Below the pieces are notes generated by a model. The model was not told the DNA's origin, searched no databases, and saw only the letters and a list, made by a program, of their open reading frames with translations. DNA of 47,083 bases. Origin: a virus. The position numbers and the translations under genes were made by a program. This document shows, in pieces, positions 24,503 through 31,053 of the stretch. The DNA is taken from positions 1 through 47,083 of IMG/VR virus record IMGVR_UViG_3300029954_000021; one strand, 5' to 3'. Each line of letters starts with the position of its first letter. Position 1 is the stretch's first letter.

Positions 24503-24846
24503 CTGTGATCGCCTTCTTGCAAAGGTTGACAGGGACGTCACGCCGTGGCGTACAAGAAAGTCAACGTTTTGAGCACAACATTCGTTGCGTTATTCAACAG
24601 GTCAAACAGTTGGAACGCTTGTGCGAGGACATGGATGGCGTCTGCCATCAAGTGGAAGAAACGCAGAGGCGCATCCGTACGTCGCCCCGCTCCTCGGGCT
24701 ACTCGGGGGAGCACGCTAAAACCATTCCGGCGTCCCGTCCGCCAGGAGAAGCAGAGTATGGAAACGCCGAACGAGAAGCGCCTATTACAGCGCGAGGGAT
24801 GTCCCTTTGCGCGGCTGGACGAGAGCTCCCAGATCATCCGGCGTAA
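24499..24846 (+). CDS. Small coiled-coil protein, 115 aa
   Basis: GTG overlapping the previous stop (GTGA), with GAGGAGAGAGGA upstream. The first ~60 residues are helical (RFEHNIRCVIQQVKQLERL). Beyond that the composition is poor and the frame overlaps the next gene by 89 bases, so the true functional part may be the N-terminal half. Function unknown. Confidence 0.5.
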   Translation: MTVIAFLQRLTGTSRRGVQESQRFEHNIRCVIQQVKQLERLCEDMDGVCHQVEETQRRIRTSPRSSGYSGEHAKTIPASRPPGEAEYGNAEREAPITARGMSLCAAGRELPDHPA

Positions 24847-25078
24847 GGACTTGGTTTCGCTCGGCGATTCGTTTCGAGCGTCCACGATCCCCTTCGACAC
24901 TCTGGCGCGCCACGTGCAGCGCCAGGTTATTCTTGTCAACCGTTTGCAATACGGCCTTTTCGCGCTATTCGTAGTGAGTATTGCACTTTTGGTAAGTACG
25001 CTTTGGTTGATTCATCGCGTCGAGACCCGTGCGGTGCCCCCTTCCTCAACAACTTCGCGGCCCCTGGAAACAGCGTGA
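24758..25078 (+). CDS. Small protein with C-terminal transmembrane helix, 106 aa
   Basis: ATG 24758 has CCAGGAGAAGCAGAGT upstream; the same frame is open further left but only as a shadow. A polar, helical N-terminal part (IIRRKDLVSLGDSFRASTI) leads to one transmembrane helix (LFALFVVSIALLVSTLWLI, about 67-85) and a short polar tail. With the 24014 and 24499 genes it forms a small membrane/coiled-coil group. Lysis or virion-membrane roles are both possible. Confidence 0.6.
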   Translation: METPNEKRLLQREGCPFARLDESSQIIRRKDLVSLGDSFRASTIPFDTLARHVQRQVILVNRLQYGLFALFVVSIALLVSTLWLIHRVETRAVPPSSTTSRPLETA

Positions 25079-25836
25079 CGTTGGGCTGGCAAAAAGTAGC
25101 GGATGAATACCGCTTGGCGCCATTCGGCCAAGGGCGCACGCTGCCCCGGGATCGACTGCAAGCGCAGGCGGAAGAGTTCAACGATCAGTTTCGACAACGC
25201 GAGGCGTTGACCATGTCCCAAACGGTAGAGAACCTAGGGGGTCCCGGCAGCGGCCGTGCCCGCTACTTGCGCGCGATCATGACAACGCCGTACGCGGTGC
25301 ATCCTCTTCTGCCTTTTGCGGGGCCCCCGATGATGCACCCCATGGGTTACGGGGCGGGCGCCGCGTACAGCGCGCCCAACGATCAGGATCTGCGCGCGGG
25401 GGAACCCGACCCAGAAATGACGGCGCTTGAAACGGGCATCACGCACACCGCGTCCGTACGGTTTGCGGAGGCTATGGGGCGCGTGCTCGCGGAGAAGCGC
25501 GCGCAAGAGGAGCCCGCGTACATGTACGGCCCCGAAGCCTATGCACCGTACGAGGAAGCGCCCTCACCGCAGTACGTGCGTGCACTGGCATCCCCGCCGG
25601 TTGCGCCCCATGCACAAGCGGCCCGGCAGAACGCGGTACGCGCCTTAACGCACGTGGGGCAAGGTCTCGGGGAATCCGCGATGGCAGCGGGGCATGGTCT
25701 TCAAGCCGCTGCGGGTGCGGTAGGGCGGGGACTTCAGGGTTTCATGGGACAGGAAGCCACCAGCGATCAGCGGTGGGGAACAGGGTTTAGCCCCGCGCCT
25801 GTGACTAACGAATACGGTCAACCGCTTCGAATGTAA
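25075..25836 (+). CDS. Putative virion protein, 253 aa
   Basis: GTG overlapping the previous stop (GTGA). The longer frame to 25003 is a shadow. The N-terminus is charged (TLGWQKVADEYRLAPFGQG). The middle contains THTASVRFAEAMGRVLAEK, a relaxed KTAS-like motif in a helical context, and the C-terminal third is Ala/Gly-rich (QGLGESAMAAGHGLQAAAGA). It could belong to the same virion group as the head KTAS proteins, but this is weaker. The stop abuts the end of a minus-strand gene with no gap. Confidence 0.55.
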   Translation: MTLGWQKVADEYRLAPFGQGRTLPRDRLQAQAEEFNDQFRQREALTMSQTVENLGGPGSGRARYLRAIMTTPYAVHPLLPFAGPPMMHPMGYGAGAAYSAPNDQDLRAGEPDPEMTALETGITHTASVRFAEAMGRVLAEKRAQEEPAYMYGPEAYAPYEEAPSPQYVRALASPPVAPHAQAARQNAVRALTHVGQGLGESAMAAGHGLQAAAGAVGRGLQGFMGQEATSDQRWGTGFSPAPVTNEYGQPLRM

Positions 25837-26493
25837 CTACGGCAGGTGGTTCCACCAGCCGGTGGCTACGGGGGGCGCGACGTCGTCGTCTTCGTGGGGA
25901 GCGGGGTCTTCATTAAAAGAGAGCAGTGGATCCTCCTGAGAATCACGCCAAGGTTCTTCATCAGTCTCTTCCTCGTCTTCGTCCTCGTCGTCGCGGGGTG
26001 GGCGTGTTTGAAACGGTAAGGCGTCCGGGGGTTTGGTCGATGAGGTGGTAGAGGAGTTGGGCTGTTCGGCGTACGTCGTCGTGCTCTGGTTGAGTAGGTC
26101 CCGTTCCTCGTTCGTCAGGCTGGCCAGAGTTTTGTTTCCGGAGAGAAGTGAGGTCAGCGTTGTGAGGAGCTCCGGTTCGTAGTGGGTGGGGTGTTCCAGG
26201 TAATCGCGCAGAAGAATCCGGGGGTCTCCCAGGAGCGCCTCGAATAAACCAGGCGTCGACGGCACGCTGCTGGGCGACGTTAGCGTCGGGTCGAAGGTTG
26301 GAGAGCTCAGGGCCGGCAGAGTCGGTAAGACCGGCAGCGGCGGCAAGGTACTCGGGAAGTACTTTTTGGGCGTACGCCCGGATAACAGCTGTTTGAGCGA
26401 TTGCGTAGCGTTCCAGGAGTTCTTCGTGGTGCGCGTCACAGTACGCGGCGAAGACAGCCCCGAGGGCTTGGGCCATGTCAATGGGCGGCTCAT
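25837..26493 (-). CDS. Minus-strand protein, downstream frame (C-terminal part)
   Basis: The second half of this frame looks like real protein (LFEALLGDPRILLRDYLEHP, LTNEERDLLNQ), followed by a strongly acidic tail (DDEDEDEEETDEEPW) and the end TGWWNHLP. The first ~60 residues of the frame look like a shadow of the other frame. No internal start with a good ribosome site was found (a GTG near 26265 lacks one). A frameshift product of the 26632 start, or a separate overlapping gene with a weak start, would both explain it. The stop abuts the end of the plus-strand 25075 gene. Confidence 0.5.
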   Translation of the reverse strand: MSRPLTWPKPSGLSSPRTVTRTTKNSWNATQSLKQLLSGRTPKKYFPSTLPPLPVLPTLPALSSPTFDPTLTSPSSVPSTPGLFEALLGDPRILLRDYLEHPTHYEPELLTTLTSLLSGNKTLASLTNEERDLLNQSTTTYAEQPNSSTTSSTKPPDALPFQTRPPRDDEDEDEEETDEEPWRDSQEDPLLSFNEDPAPHEDDDVAPPVATGWWNHLP

Positions 26494-26632
26494 TGTTCTG
26501 GGACCTGTCGTAGTTGAGGGCGGTTACCAGGTGTTCCGCTTGTAACCATGTCGCGTCGGGAAGCGCCACAGGCAAGAGGCGTACGTGTAATCGGGGGTCT
26601 CGCGTAGTGTCCGGCGCAAACTTCTTAGTCAT
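25961..26632 (-). CDS. Minus-strand protein, upstream frame (N-terminal part)
   Basis: From ATG 26632, the first ~100 residues look like a folded helical protein (LPDATWLQAEHLVTALNYD, MAQALGAVFAAYCDAHHEEL, QTAVIRAYAQKVLPEYLA). After about residue 110 the composition becomes non-protein-like (Arg/Pro runs, ending RRRGRRRGRD). Coding character then appears in the overlapping frame 25837-26493. The two parts may be joined by a +1 (or -2) frameshift around 26280-26360, or there may be a sequence error. The function is unknown. The shared-N-terminus layout recalls tail-assembly chaperones, but strand and position are atypical. Confidence 0.55.
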   Translation of the reverse strand: MTKKFAPDTTRDPRLHVRLLPVALPDATWLQAEHLVTALNYDRSQNNEPPIDMAQALGAVFAAYCDAHHEELLERYAIAQTAVIRAYAQKVLPEYLAAAAGLTDSAGPELSNLRPDANVAQQRAVDAWFIRGAPGRPPDSSARLPGTPHPLRTGAPHNADLTSLRKQNSGQPDERGTGPTQPEHDDVRRTAQLLYHLIDQTPGRLTVSNTPTPRRRGRRRGRD

Positions 26633-26675
26633 TGCGGCACAAGAGGCTCAGAGGTGTACACCATGGTTTTTCTAC

Positions 26676-26704
26676 TTGAACCACAAGATATACGACTGTA
26701 TACA
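26676..26704 (+). promoter_or_regulatory. Near-consensus sigma70-type promoter
   Basis: TTGAAC at 26676-26681, a 17-base spacer, and TATACA at 26699-26704. It lies between a divergent minus-strand gene and the start of the long small-gene block, giving an expected start about 26711. This is the best promoter match noticed in the window and suggests host-polymerase transcription of the block that follows. Confidence 0.7.
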
Positions 26705-26727
26705 ACACACGGCACTGATCATTGAAC

Positions 26728-26982
26728 ATGCGCAGCATCGTGGTGGTTACAGCAACTGTCCCTTTCTGCGTAGACGACCCTCGGTTCTATGGCTCAGTAC
26801 GCGTGGTCGAGGTGGTCCCTCTCCACGGGCATAAAACCATTGGGTTGCGGCTCTACCTGAAAGAAGATCGCTACGTCATCTTGCCACGACATCGCTTGGA
26901 CGAGGTGATCGCAGCCCAACGGGCCGCAGGTGTGATCGCAGCCGACCAGTACAGAAACGTGATTAGGGAGATGAATCCATGA
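26728..26982 (+). CDS. Small protein, 84 aa, first gene of the small-gene block
   Basis: ATG 26728 (TTG 26722 is an alternative), only about 17 bases after the expected transcription start, with no clear ribosome site. The N-terminal half is beta-rich (SIVVVTATVPFCVDDPRFY, GSVRVVEVVPLHGHKTIGLR), followed by a helix (RLDEVIAAQRAAGVIAADQY). Function unknown. Its stop overlaps the next ATG (ATGA). Confidence 0.6.
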   Translation: MRSIVVVTATVPFCVDDPRFYGSVRVVEVVPLHGHKTIGLRLYLKEDRYVILPRHRLDEVIAAQRAAGVIAADQYRNVIREMNP

Positions 26983-27572
26983 CTGACGTGAACAATGTGA
27001 TCGCGACGTTCAAGAGCCGGCTGGCGGCAGGGCACTACAAGGAGCTGTCGGGTGCCCGCCGAGGCATCGGCAAGTTCCAGGGTATCGAAGACGCGGACCG
27101 CAAGAAAATGCTCGTTATCGCGGAGCGTCACTTTGCGGCGGGCGCGCCCGCGGTCAGTGCGCCAGTGGCTGAGGTGGCTTCGGCGGCTCCCAAGGCGAAG
27201 CGAGGGCGCAAGCCCAAGGCGGTGGTCGAAGGTGCTGCCCCGGAAGCCCCCAAGGCGCGTCGGGGGCGTAAGCCCGCCACGGCTGCTAGCACGATGTCGC
27301 TTGCCGAGGACGCCAATCAGCAGCTGGGCATTTGCGAGAAGGCCGTGGATCAGCTGTCGCGCATCGGGGATCGCAACGTCGACGTGGCTGTGGAGATGAC
27401 GGCGGCGAAGGAGTGCATCGGCCGCGTCATTCGCAACTTGCGCAGCACGCTCGGAGAGGACATCACGTCGCCCGCGCCTCAGGCGCTCGTTGGGCACGTT
27501 GTTCCTCAGAGTCTTCCGGCCATGCCCCCCAACGGGGCGGGTGCCGTGCTAGGCGCTCCCGCGCATCGGTGA
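26979..27572 (+). CDS. AT-hook DNA-binding protein
   Basis: 197 residues, ATG with GGGAGATGAATCC upstream. Two AT-hook-type motifs, KRGRKP (about 74-79) and RRGRKP (about 94-99), lie in a duplicated Ala/Pro/Lys linker and would bind the minor groove of AT-rich DNA. An N-terminal domain (DVNNVIATFKSRLAAGHYKE) and a C-terminal helical part (GICEKAVDQLSRI, TAAKECIGRVIRNLR) flank them. Likely a DNA-binding or DNA-organising protein; its target is unknown. It is followed by a terminator. Confidence 0.75.
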   Translation: MTDVNNVIATFKSRLAAGHYKELSGARRGIGKFQGIEDADRKKMLVIAERHFAAGAPAVSAPVAEVASAAPKAKRGRKPKAVVEGAAPEAPKARRGRKPATAASTMSLAEDANQQLGICEKAVDQLSRIGDRNVDVAVEMTAAKECIGRVIRNLRSTLGEDITSPAPQALVGHVVPQSLPAMPPNGAGAVLGAPAHR

Positions 27573-27989
27573 CCATAGAAGACCGATGTAATCCACGTCG
27601 GTCTTTTCTTCAGCGTCGTCAAGCACACGCACATTCCCCTGATTTCGGATCGGCACGTGCCACGACACGGTGCCGTGAGGGGACTCCAAAATAACCACCA
27701 CTTCTTGAACATGTTGCTCGACGAGCAGCAAAGCGTACGCGCCGTATACTTTTACGATGCGTTTTAGCTCGTTTGGCCATGCGGCTTTCTCGGGGGGCAG
27801 ATCCACAGGGATGATGCCCTCAGTTCGCCGTCCGTGAAAAACTACAGGGGACGCCGGCCACACCAGTACAAACGGCGTGATAGACGCTCGTGCAGTCCAC
27901 GAAGTGTACAGTGACGCCAATCCTTGGCGTGCTTCGCGCACCAGGTCTTGATGAATAAAACGTTCTTTGGCAAAGTAGGAAACCGCCAT
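27549..27989 (-). CDS. Hypothetical minus-strand protein, 146 aa
   Basis: From ATG 27989, whose bases overlap the dCMP deaminase ATG in a shared CATG; a TTG at 28010 is an alternative. The sequence is protein-like, mixed alpha/beta (VSYFAKERFIHQDLVREAR, ITPFVLVWPASPVVFHG, YALLLVEQHVQEVVVILES). No ribosome site is obvious. It converges on the AT-hook gene with a 24-base overlap. No family recognised. Confidence 0.6.
   Translation of the reverse strand: MAVSYFAKERFIHQDLVREARQGLASLYTSWTARASITPFVLVWPASPVVFHGRRTEGIIPVDLPPEKAAWPNELKRIVKVYGAYALLLVEQHVQEVVVILESPHGTVSWHVPIRNQGNVRVLDDAEEKTDVDYIGLLWSPMRGSA
27579..27607 (+). terminator. Rho-independent terminator after the AT-hook gene
   Basis: AAGACCGA (27579-27586) pairs with TCGGTCTT (27598-27605) around an 11-base loop, ending in TTTT. 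It lies inside the last codons of the convergent minus-strand gene, so it could serve the plus transcript while being translated on the other strand. Confidence 0.7.
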
Positions 27990-28479
27990 GACTGATGACT
28001 GTAACAGCAACGCCCGCGACCGACCTGGCTTTCAAGAAATTATGCTACGCATGGCGCAATTGGTTGCGCAGCGCTCAACGTGTCTGCGTCTTCAAGTGGG
28101 TACGGTGATTTCGAGTAAGGACTTTCGTCAGGTGTACTCGATGGGCTACAACGGTAATGCCAGCGGCTTACCGAACGCGTGCGACAAGACGGGCCCCGAA
28201 GCGGTGGGAAACTGCGGTTGTTGTCACGCTGAGCTCAACGCGATTGTGAATTGCAGCGCCTCGCGCGAGGTAGAAAAGCTTGTGTTTTCTACGGATTCGC
28301 CCTGCATCATGTGCGCTAAATACCTCATCAATCTGGGGGGTGTTACCGCCATTTACTTCCTGCGCCCCTACCGAACGCAGGAAGCTGCATCGCTGCTCGA
28401 GCGAAGCAACATTACCCTTCATCACGTTTACGCTTTTTCCAAGCAAGCCCCTGTCGGGGAAGAGATTCATGGGCGGTAA
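27988..28479 (+). CDS. dCMP deaminase
   Basis: Deaminates dCMP to dUMP, feeding dTTP synthesis. 163 residues, a normal phage length. Zinc and catalytic motifs are clear: H80-A-E82 in CHAELNAIV, and the PCxxC in DSPCIMCAKYL (C106, C109). Extra Cys residues around NCGCCHAE fit the second zinc site seen in phage enzymes. The ATG has AAGTAGGAAACCGCC upstream. It is followed by coupled small genes and a dNMP-kinase-like gene, consistent with nucleotide metabolism. Confidence 0.92.
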   Translation: MTDDCNSNARDRPGFQEIMLRMAQLVAQRSTCLRLQVGTVISSKDFRQVYSMGYNGNASGLPNACDKTGPEAVGNCGCCHAELNAIVNCSASREVEKLVFSTDSPCIMCAKYLINLGGVTAIYFLRPYRTQEAASLLERSNITLHHVYAFSKQAPVGEEIHGR

Positions 28480-28555
28480 GAAGGCAGGCGTCTTCTGCAA
28501 CTTTGGGCATCGGTCGAGTGATGACAAACCCGTAACGCGAAAGAGAAGTTTATGA
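28469..28555 (+). CDS. 28-residue small ORF
   Basis: ATG 28469 with GGAAGAGATTC upstream, starting inside the end of the deaminase gene. The product has 28 residues, basic at both ends (MGGKKAGVFCNFGHRSSDD and a KRSL tail). Its stop overlaps the next ATG (ATGA). It fills the only gap in this operon, which supports real translation, but it is too short to assign. Confidence 0.4.
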   Translation: MGGKKAGVFCNFGHRSSDDKPVTRKRSL

Positions 28556-28761
28556 CGCAAGAACGCATGGTGGCCTGGAGCCGCCTCTTTTTGAAGCGTG
28601 AGTCGTTGTCTGCGGATGACCCGGAACGCGAAGTATGTGACAAGGCCCTCGACGACTTTTTGCACGAGGCCACCCCCGAGCAACGCACGCACATGATCAA
28701 GCTCATGGAATGCATTGATCGTGCGCTGGAGATCGCAACGTCGACGTGGCTGTGGGGATGA
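28552..28761 (+). CDS. Small helical protein, 69 aa
   Basis: ATG 28552, coupled to the previous ORF by ATGA. Helical and charged (RMVAWSRLFLKRESLSADD, EVCDKALDDFLHEATPEQ). The last codons (ATSTWLWG) fall inside a 25-base direct repeat shared with the AT-hook gene, where it is read in another frame. That suggests the end of this gene was changed by recombination. The stop overlaps the next ATG. Confidence 0.6.
   Translation: MTQERMVAWSRLFLKRESLSADDPEREVCDKALDDFLHEATPEQRTHMIKLMECIDRALEIATSTWLWG
28731..28761 (+). repeat. Direct repeat, copy 2 (copy 1 at 27369-27399)
   Basis: 25 identical bases (28731-28755 and 27369-27393), then one mismatch and five more matches, 30 of 31 in all, about 1.36 kb apart. 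Copy 1 encodes DRNVDVAVE in the AT-hook gene. Copy 2 is read in a different frame at the end of the 69-residue gene. It contains the palindrome GTCGAC. Likely a remnant of recombination or an invading segment. Confidence 0.8.
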
Positions 28762-28886
28762 GCATCAGGGGCATGGAACACTCGAAGGATGCTGTTTACG
28801 TGGCACGCTGTGAGACGTGTGGCTACCTTCTGGGCGCGCAGGATCCAGGGCGGCCTTGTTGGTATTGCAAATGGGTGAGTCGATGA
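28758..28886 (+). CDS. 42-residue zinc-ribbon protein
   Basis: ATG overlapping the previous stop (ATGA) and stop overlapping the next ATG (ATGA), with TGTGGGG just upstream. The 42-residue product has two CxxC knuckles: RCETCGY (C18, C21) and RPCWYCKW (C34, C37), a small zinc ribbon that could bind nucleic acid or a partner. Double coupling and the intact knuckles support a real gene. Confidence 0.7.
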   Translation: MSIRGMEHSKDAVYVARCETCGYLLGAQDPGRPCWYCKWVSR

Positions 28887-29953
28887 TCATCGGAATCAGC
28901 GGACTCGTCTTCGACGAGCAGGGTAACAAGGGGAGCGCGGGGGCTGGCAAGAGTACGGTTGCGGACCGTCTGGTCGCGCGCCACAAGTTCGTGGCGGTGG
29001 GCCTCGCCGACGTCATGAAGCGCTTCGTTCAGGAAGTTCTAGGCTTCAGTGATGAGCAACTGTGGGGACCAAGCGAGAAGCGCAACGAGCCCGATAAGCG
29101 CTTTTCCCGGCGCTTACGGCCATTTCCCCCGGGCACAGAACGCGCGGTGGCTGCCATTCAAAAGTTCGTAGAAGCTATGCCTTATTTAGATAGTACGGAG
29201 CACGCGGTTAAGGAAATTAGCGAGCGACTTACAGAGTTTCTTACCCCTCGCTACGCTCTTCAGGCACTCGGTACGGAATGGGGCAGGCACTGCTACGAAG
29301 ACATGTGGGTTGCGTACGCGATGAAGGTGGCGCAGAAGCTTATTCTGCAAGACGTGACGTACAGCGCGCGTTATGGCGTTTGCTATACCTCAGGTGAGGT
29401 TAAAGGCGTAGTTTTCAGCGATCTGCGCTTCAAGAACGAGATCGATTACATCAAGAAGAACGGTGGGAAGATTGTTCGCGTGCGCCGCCCTGTTGAGAAG
29501 TTTATTGCGTCGGAACATCAGTCCGAGATGGATCTGAACGACGTACCCGATGATGCCTTCGACTACGTCATCCACGGGCTACCCGCGGACGTGCACGATC
29601 TTCAGCTCAAGACCGACCAGATGCTGGATTGGTTCAAGGGCCGCATCATTCCCTACGACGAAAAGAGCGTCGACGTCCCACCTTTCCTGCGAAAGGGTGC
29701 GGTGCTTCCTCTCGGTACGGGAATCCTTGTCGAAGAGAACGTAACTGTAGCGGACAGCGTTGAGCTCAAGCTGACATCTTCCCTGGGATCGTCTCCGCCG
29801 TTTGAAGGAACAATCAGCGATGGCGGACAGGTAGACCTGGATGCACAGCACTATCTACCCATTATCAGTGTTTCTGGGAAAGATATTCGCTGTTGCCCCC
29901 TCGATACTGACAACGATGGCAGCTGCCCCATCCATCCGAAGGGTTGCGATTGA
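28883..29953 (+). CDS. Deoxynucleoside monophosphate kinase-like protein with C-terminal extension
   Basis: 356 residues from ATG 28883 (ATGA coupling). The N-terminal part looks like a P-loop dNMP kinase of the phage type, which phosphorylates dNMPs. Walker A is GSAGAGKST (about 17-25); the LADVMKRFVQEVLGFSDEQLW region and the TPRYALQALGTEWG region fit substrate-binding parts; and VVFSDLRFKNEIDYI fits the later strand-helix. After about residue 265 an extra ~90 residues follow (ILVEENVTVADSVELKL, a beta-rich part, then a Cys-rich end CCPLDTDNDGSCPIHPKGCD). The extension is unusual and may be a fusion. Confidence 0.75.
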   Translation: MIIGISGLVFDEQGNKGSAGAGKSTVADRLVARHKFVAVGLADVMKRFVQEVLGFSDEQLWGPSEKRNEPDKRFSRRLRPFPPGTERAVAAIQKFVEAMPYLDSTEHAVKEISERLTEFLTPRYALQALGTEWGRHCYEDMWVAYAMKVAQKLILQDVTYSARYGVCYTSGEVKGVVFSDLRFKNEIDYIKKNGGKIVRVRRPVEKFIASEHQSEMDLNDVPDDAFDYVIHGLPADVHDLQLKTDQMLDWFKGRIIPYDEKSVDVPPFLRKGAVLPLGTGILVEENVTVADSVELKLTSSLGSSPPFEGTISDGGQVDLDAQHYLPIISVSGKDIRCCPLDTDNDGSCPIHPKGCD

Positions 29954-29976
29954 AGTAGATGATGTAAGCTAGCGGA

Positions 29977-30453
29977 ATGCCGCAGCCGCAGCTTACCCTC
30001 AACCTACAGCAGTACGAAGCCCTGGTGTACCTCGCGCGCATCGGGGCGCGGCTCAAGGGCTTTTTGGATGCCATCGCGAAGGATGCGCGCTTCCGACAGC
30101 TTCTGGAAGCCGCCGTTCATTACGCCGGGCAGGATGCGAATAGGGCGCGCGATCTTGAAGCCTTTCTGAAAAGCATCGAAGAGCCGAACGGCATCCACCG
30201 CTACTTTCTTGCGGTGCGCTGGCAAGAATTGGCCGCTCCGTTGCCCCCACGGGTCGCGGGAGCGGCCACGCGCTTTCCAGAAAACTGGCCCCCGAATCTT
30301 CAGGGCATCATCGAGCTGATGACCCGTCCCATTGCACGGGCGGACGTTGATGCGTTTCTACTAGCCAACGCGAAGAGTCCGGTAACCGTCGTGGTGACGG
30401 CCGATCCCGGGCTTACGGTGGGATGGACCGCCGTGGAGGACTATTTCGTATGA
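29977..30453 (+). CDS. Hypothetical protein, 158 aa
   Basis: Helical N-terminal part (QQYEALVYLARIGARLKGF, ARDLEAFLKSIEE) and a C-terminal beta part (PVTVVVTADPGLTVGWTAV). No family recognised. The stop overlaps the next ATG (ATGA). Confidence 0.55.
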   Translation: MPQPQLTLNLQQYEALVYLARIGARLKGFLDAIAKDARFRQLLEAAVHYAGQDANRARDLEAFLKSIEEPNGIHRYFLAVRWQELAAPLPPRVAGAATRFPENWPPNLQGIIELMTRPIARADVDAFLLANAKSPVTVVVTADPGLTVGWTAVEDYFV

Positions 30454-30716
30454 TACAAGAAGCACAAGCTGTGTTCAGTCTACCGGAGCAACAACTCGGG
30501 GCGATTACAGTCCAAGACTTCGCCGGGTCGACGTATGCTTTTCCCGACGTCAACGTGACCGCGCTCAAGAACATGCTTCCCCCTTCGGGGCGTCGGCCGG
30601 AAAACTTGCCGTGCTTGATGATCGTCAACGTATCCGTGGCGGTACTCAGCATTCCTTTCAAGAACATTCAAAGTATCTGCGTAGGTACGGAAGTGCTGTG
30701 GAATGCAACCGCCTGA
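30450..30716 (+). CDS. Hypothetical protein, 88 aa
   Basis: ATG coupled to the previous stop (ATGA). The C-terminal half is beta-rich and hydrophobic (CLMIVNVSVAVLSIPFKNI). No motif recognised. It overlaps the next gene by 14 bases. Confidence 0.55.
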   Translation: MIQEAQAVFSLPEQQLGAITVQDFAGSTYAFPDVNVTALKNMLPPSGRRPENLPCLMIVNVSVAVLSIPFKNIQSICVGTEVLWNATA

Positions 30717-31053
30717 CAAGCCAGCGGATTTTCGACACACCGATCCGGCGTTTGTCGATCCAATGAAGGAACGCATCGAACTTCAGTGCCTCAAGTGCGC
30801 TATGCACGTGCACCTGTTCGTGCAGAAGTCGATGCGCCTTAAACCGGGCGATAAATTGTATGTAGACCCTGAGCAGCCTGAATGGGGGCGATGCCCGCGA
30901 TGCCGACGAAAAACACTTCAAGTGCTCCACGTGCCAGCTATTACGCCTACACCGAGTGCTATCGGCTTTTGGAAGCTACCGGCGGGACCGGCCACTGGAA
31001 ACTCGTCGGCTACCAAGACCGACCCCTCGGTTACGCCGAAAGAGTCCAAGTAA
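30703..31053 (+). CDS. Zinc-ribbon protein, 116 aa
   Basis: Two CxxC pairs, LQCLKCAMHVH and GRCPRCRRK, about 30 residues apart with a hydrophobic stretch between, form a zinc ribbon that could bind nucleic acid or help assembly. The C-terminal third is low in complexity and overlaps the next gene's frame for 163 bases, so its end may be shadow-like or genuinely dual-coded. Confidence 0.6.
   Translation: MQPPDKPADFRHTDPAFVDPMKERIELQCLKCAMHVHLFVQKSMRLKPGDKLYVDPEQPEWGRCPRCRRKTLQVLHVPAITPTPSAIGFWKLPAGPATGNSSATKTDPSVTPKESK

Noticed and set aside
26330-26400. A possible -1 slippery site (CCCAAAAAG on the minus strand) in the two-frame gene.
   Set aside because: The frames differ by +1 or -2, not -1, and the phase does not fit a standard heptamer.
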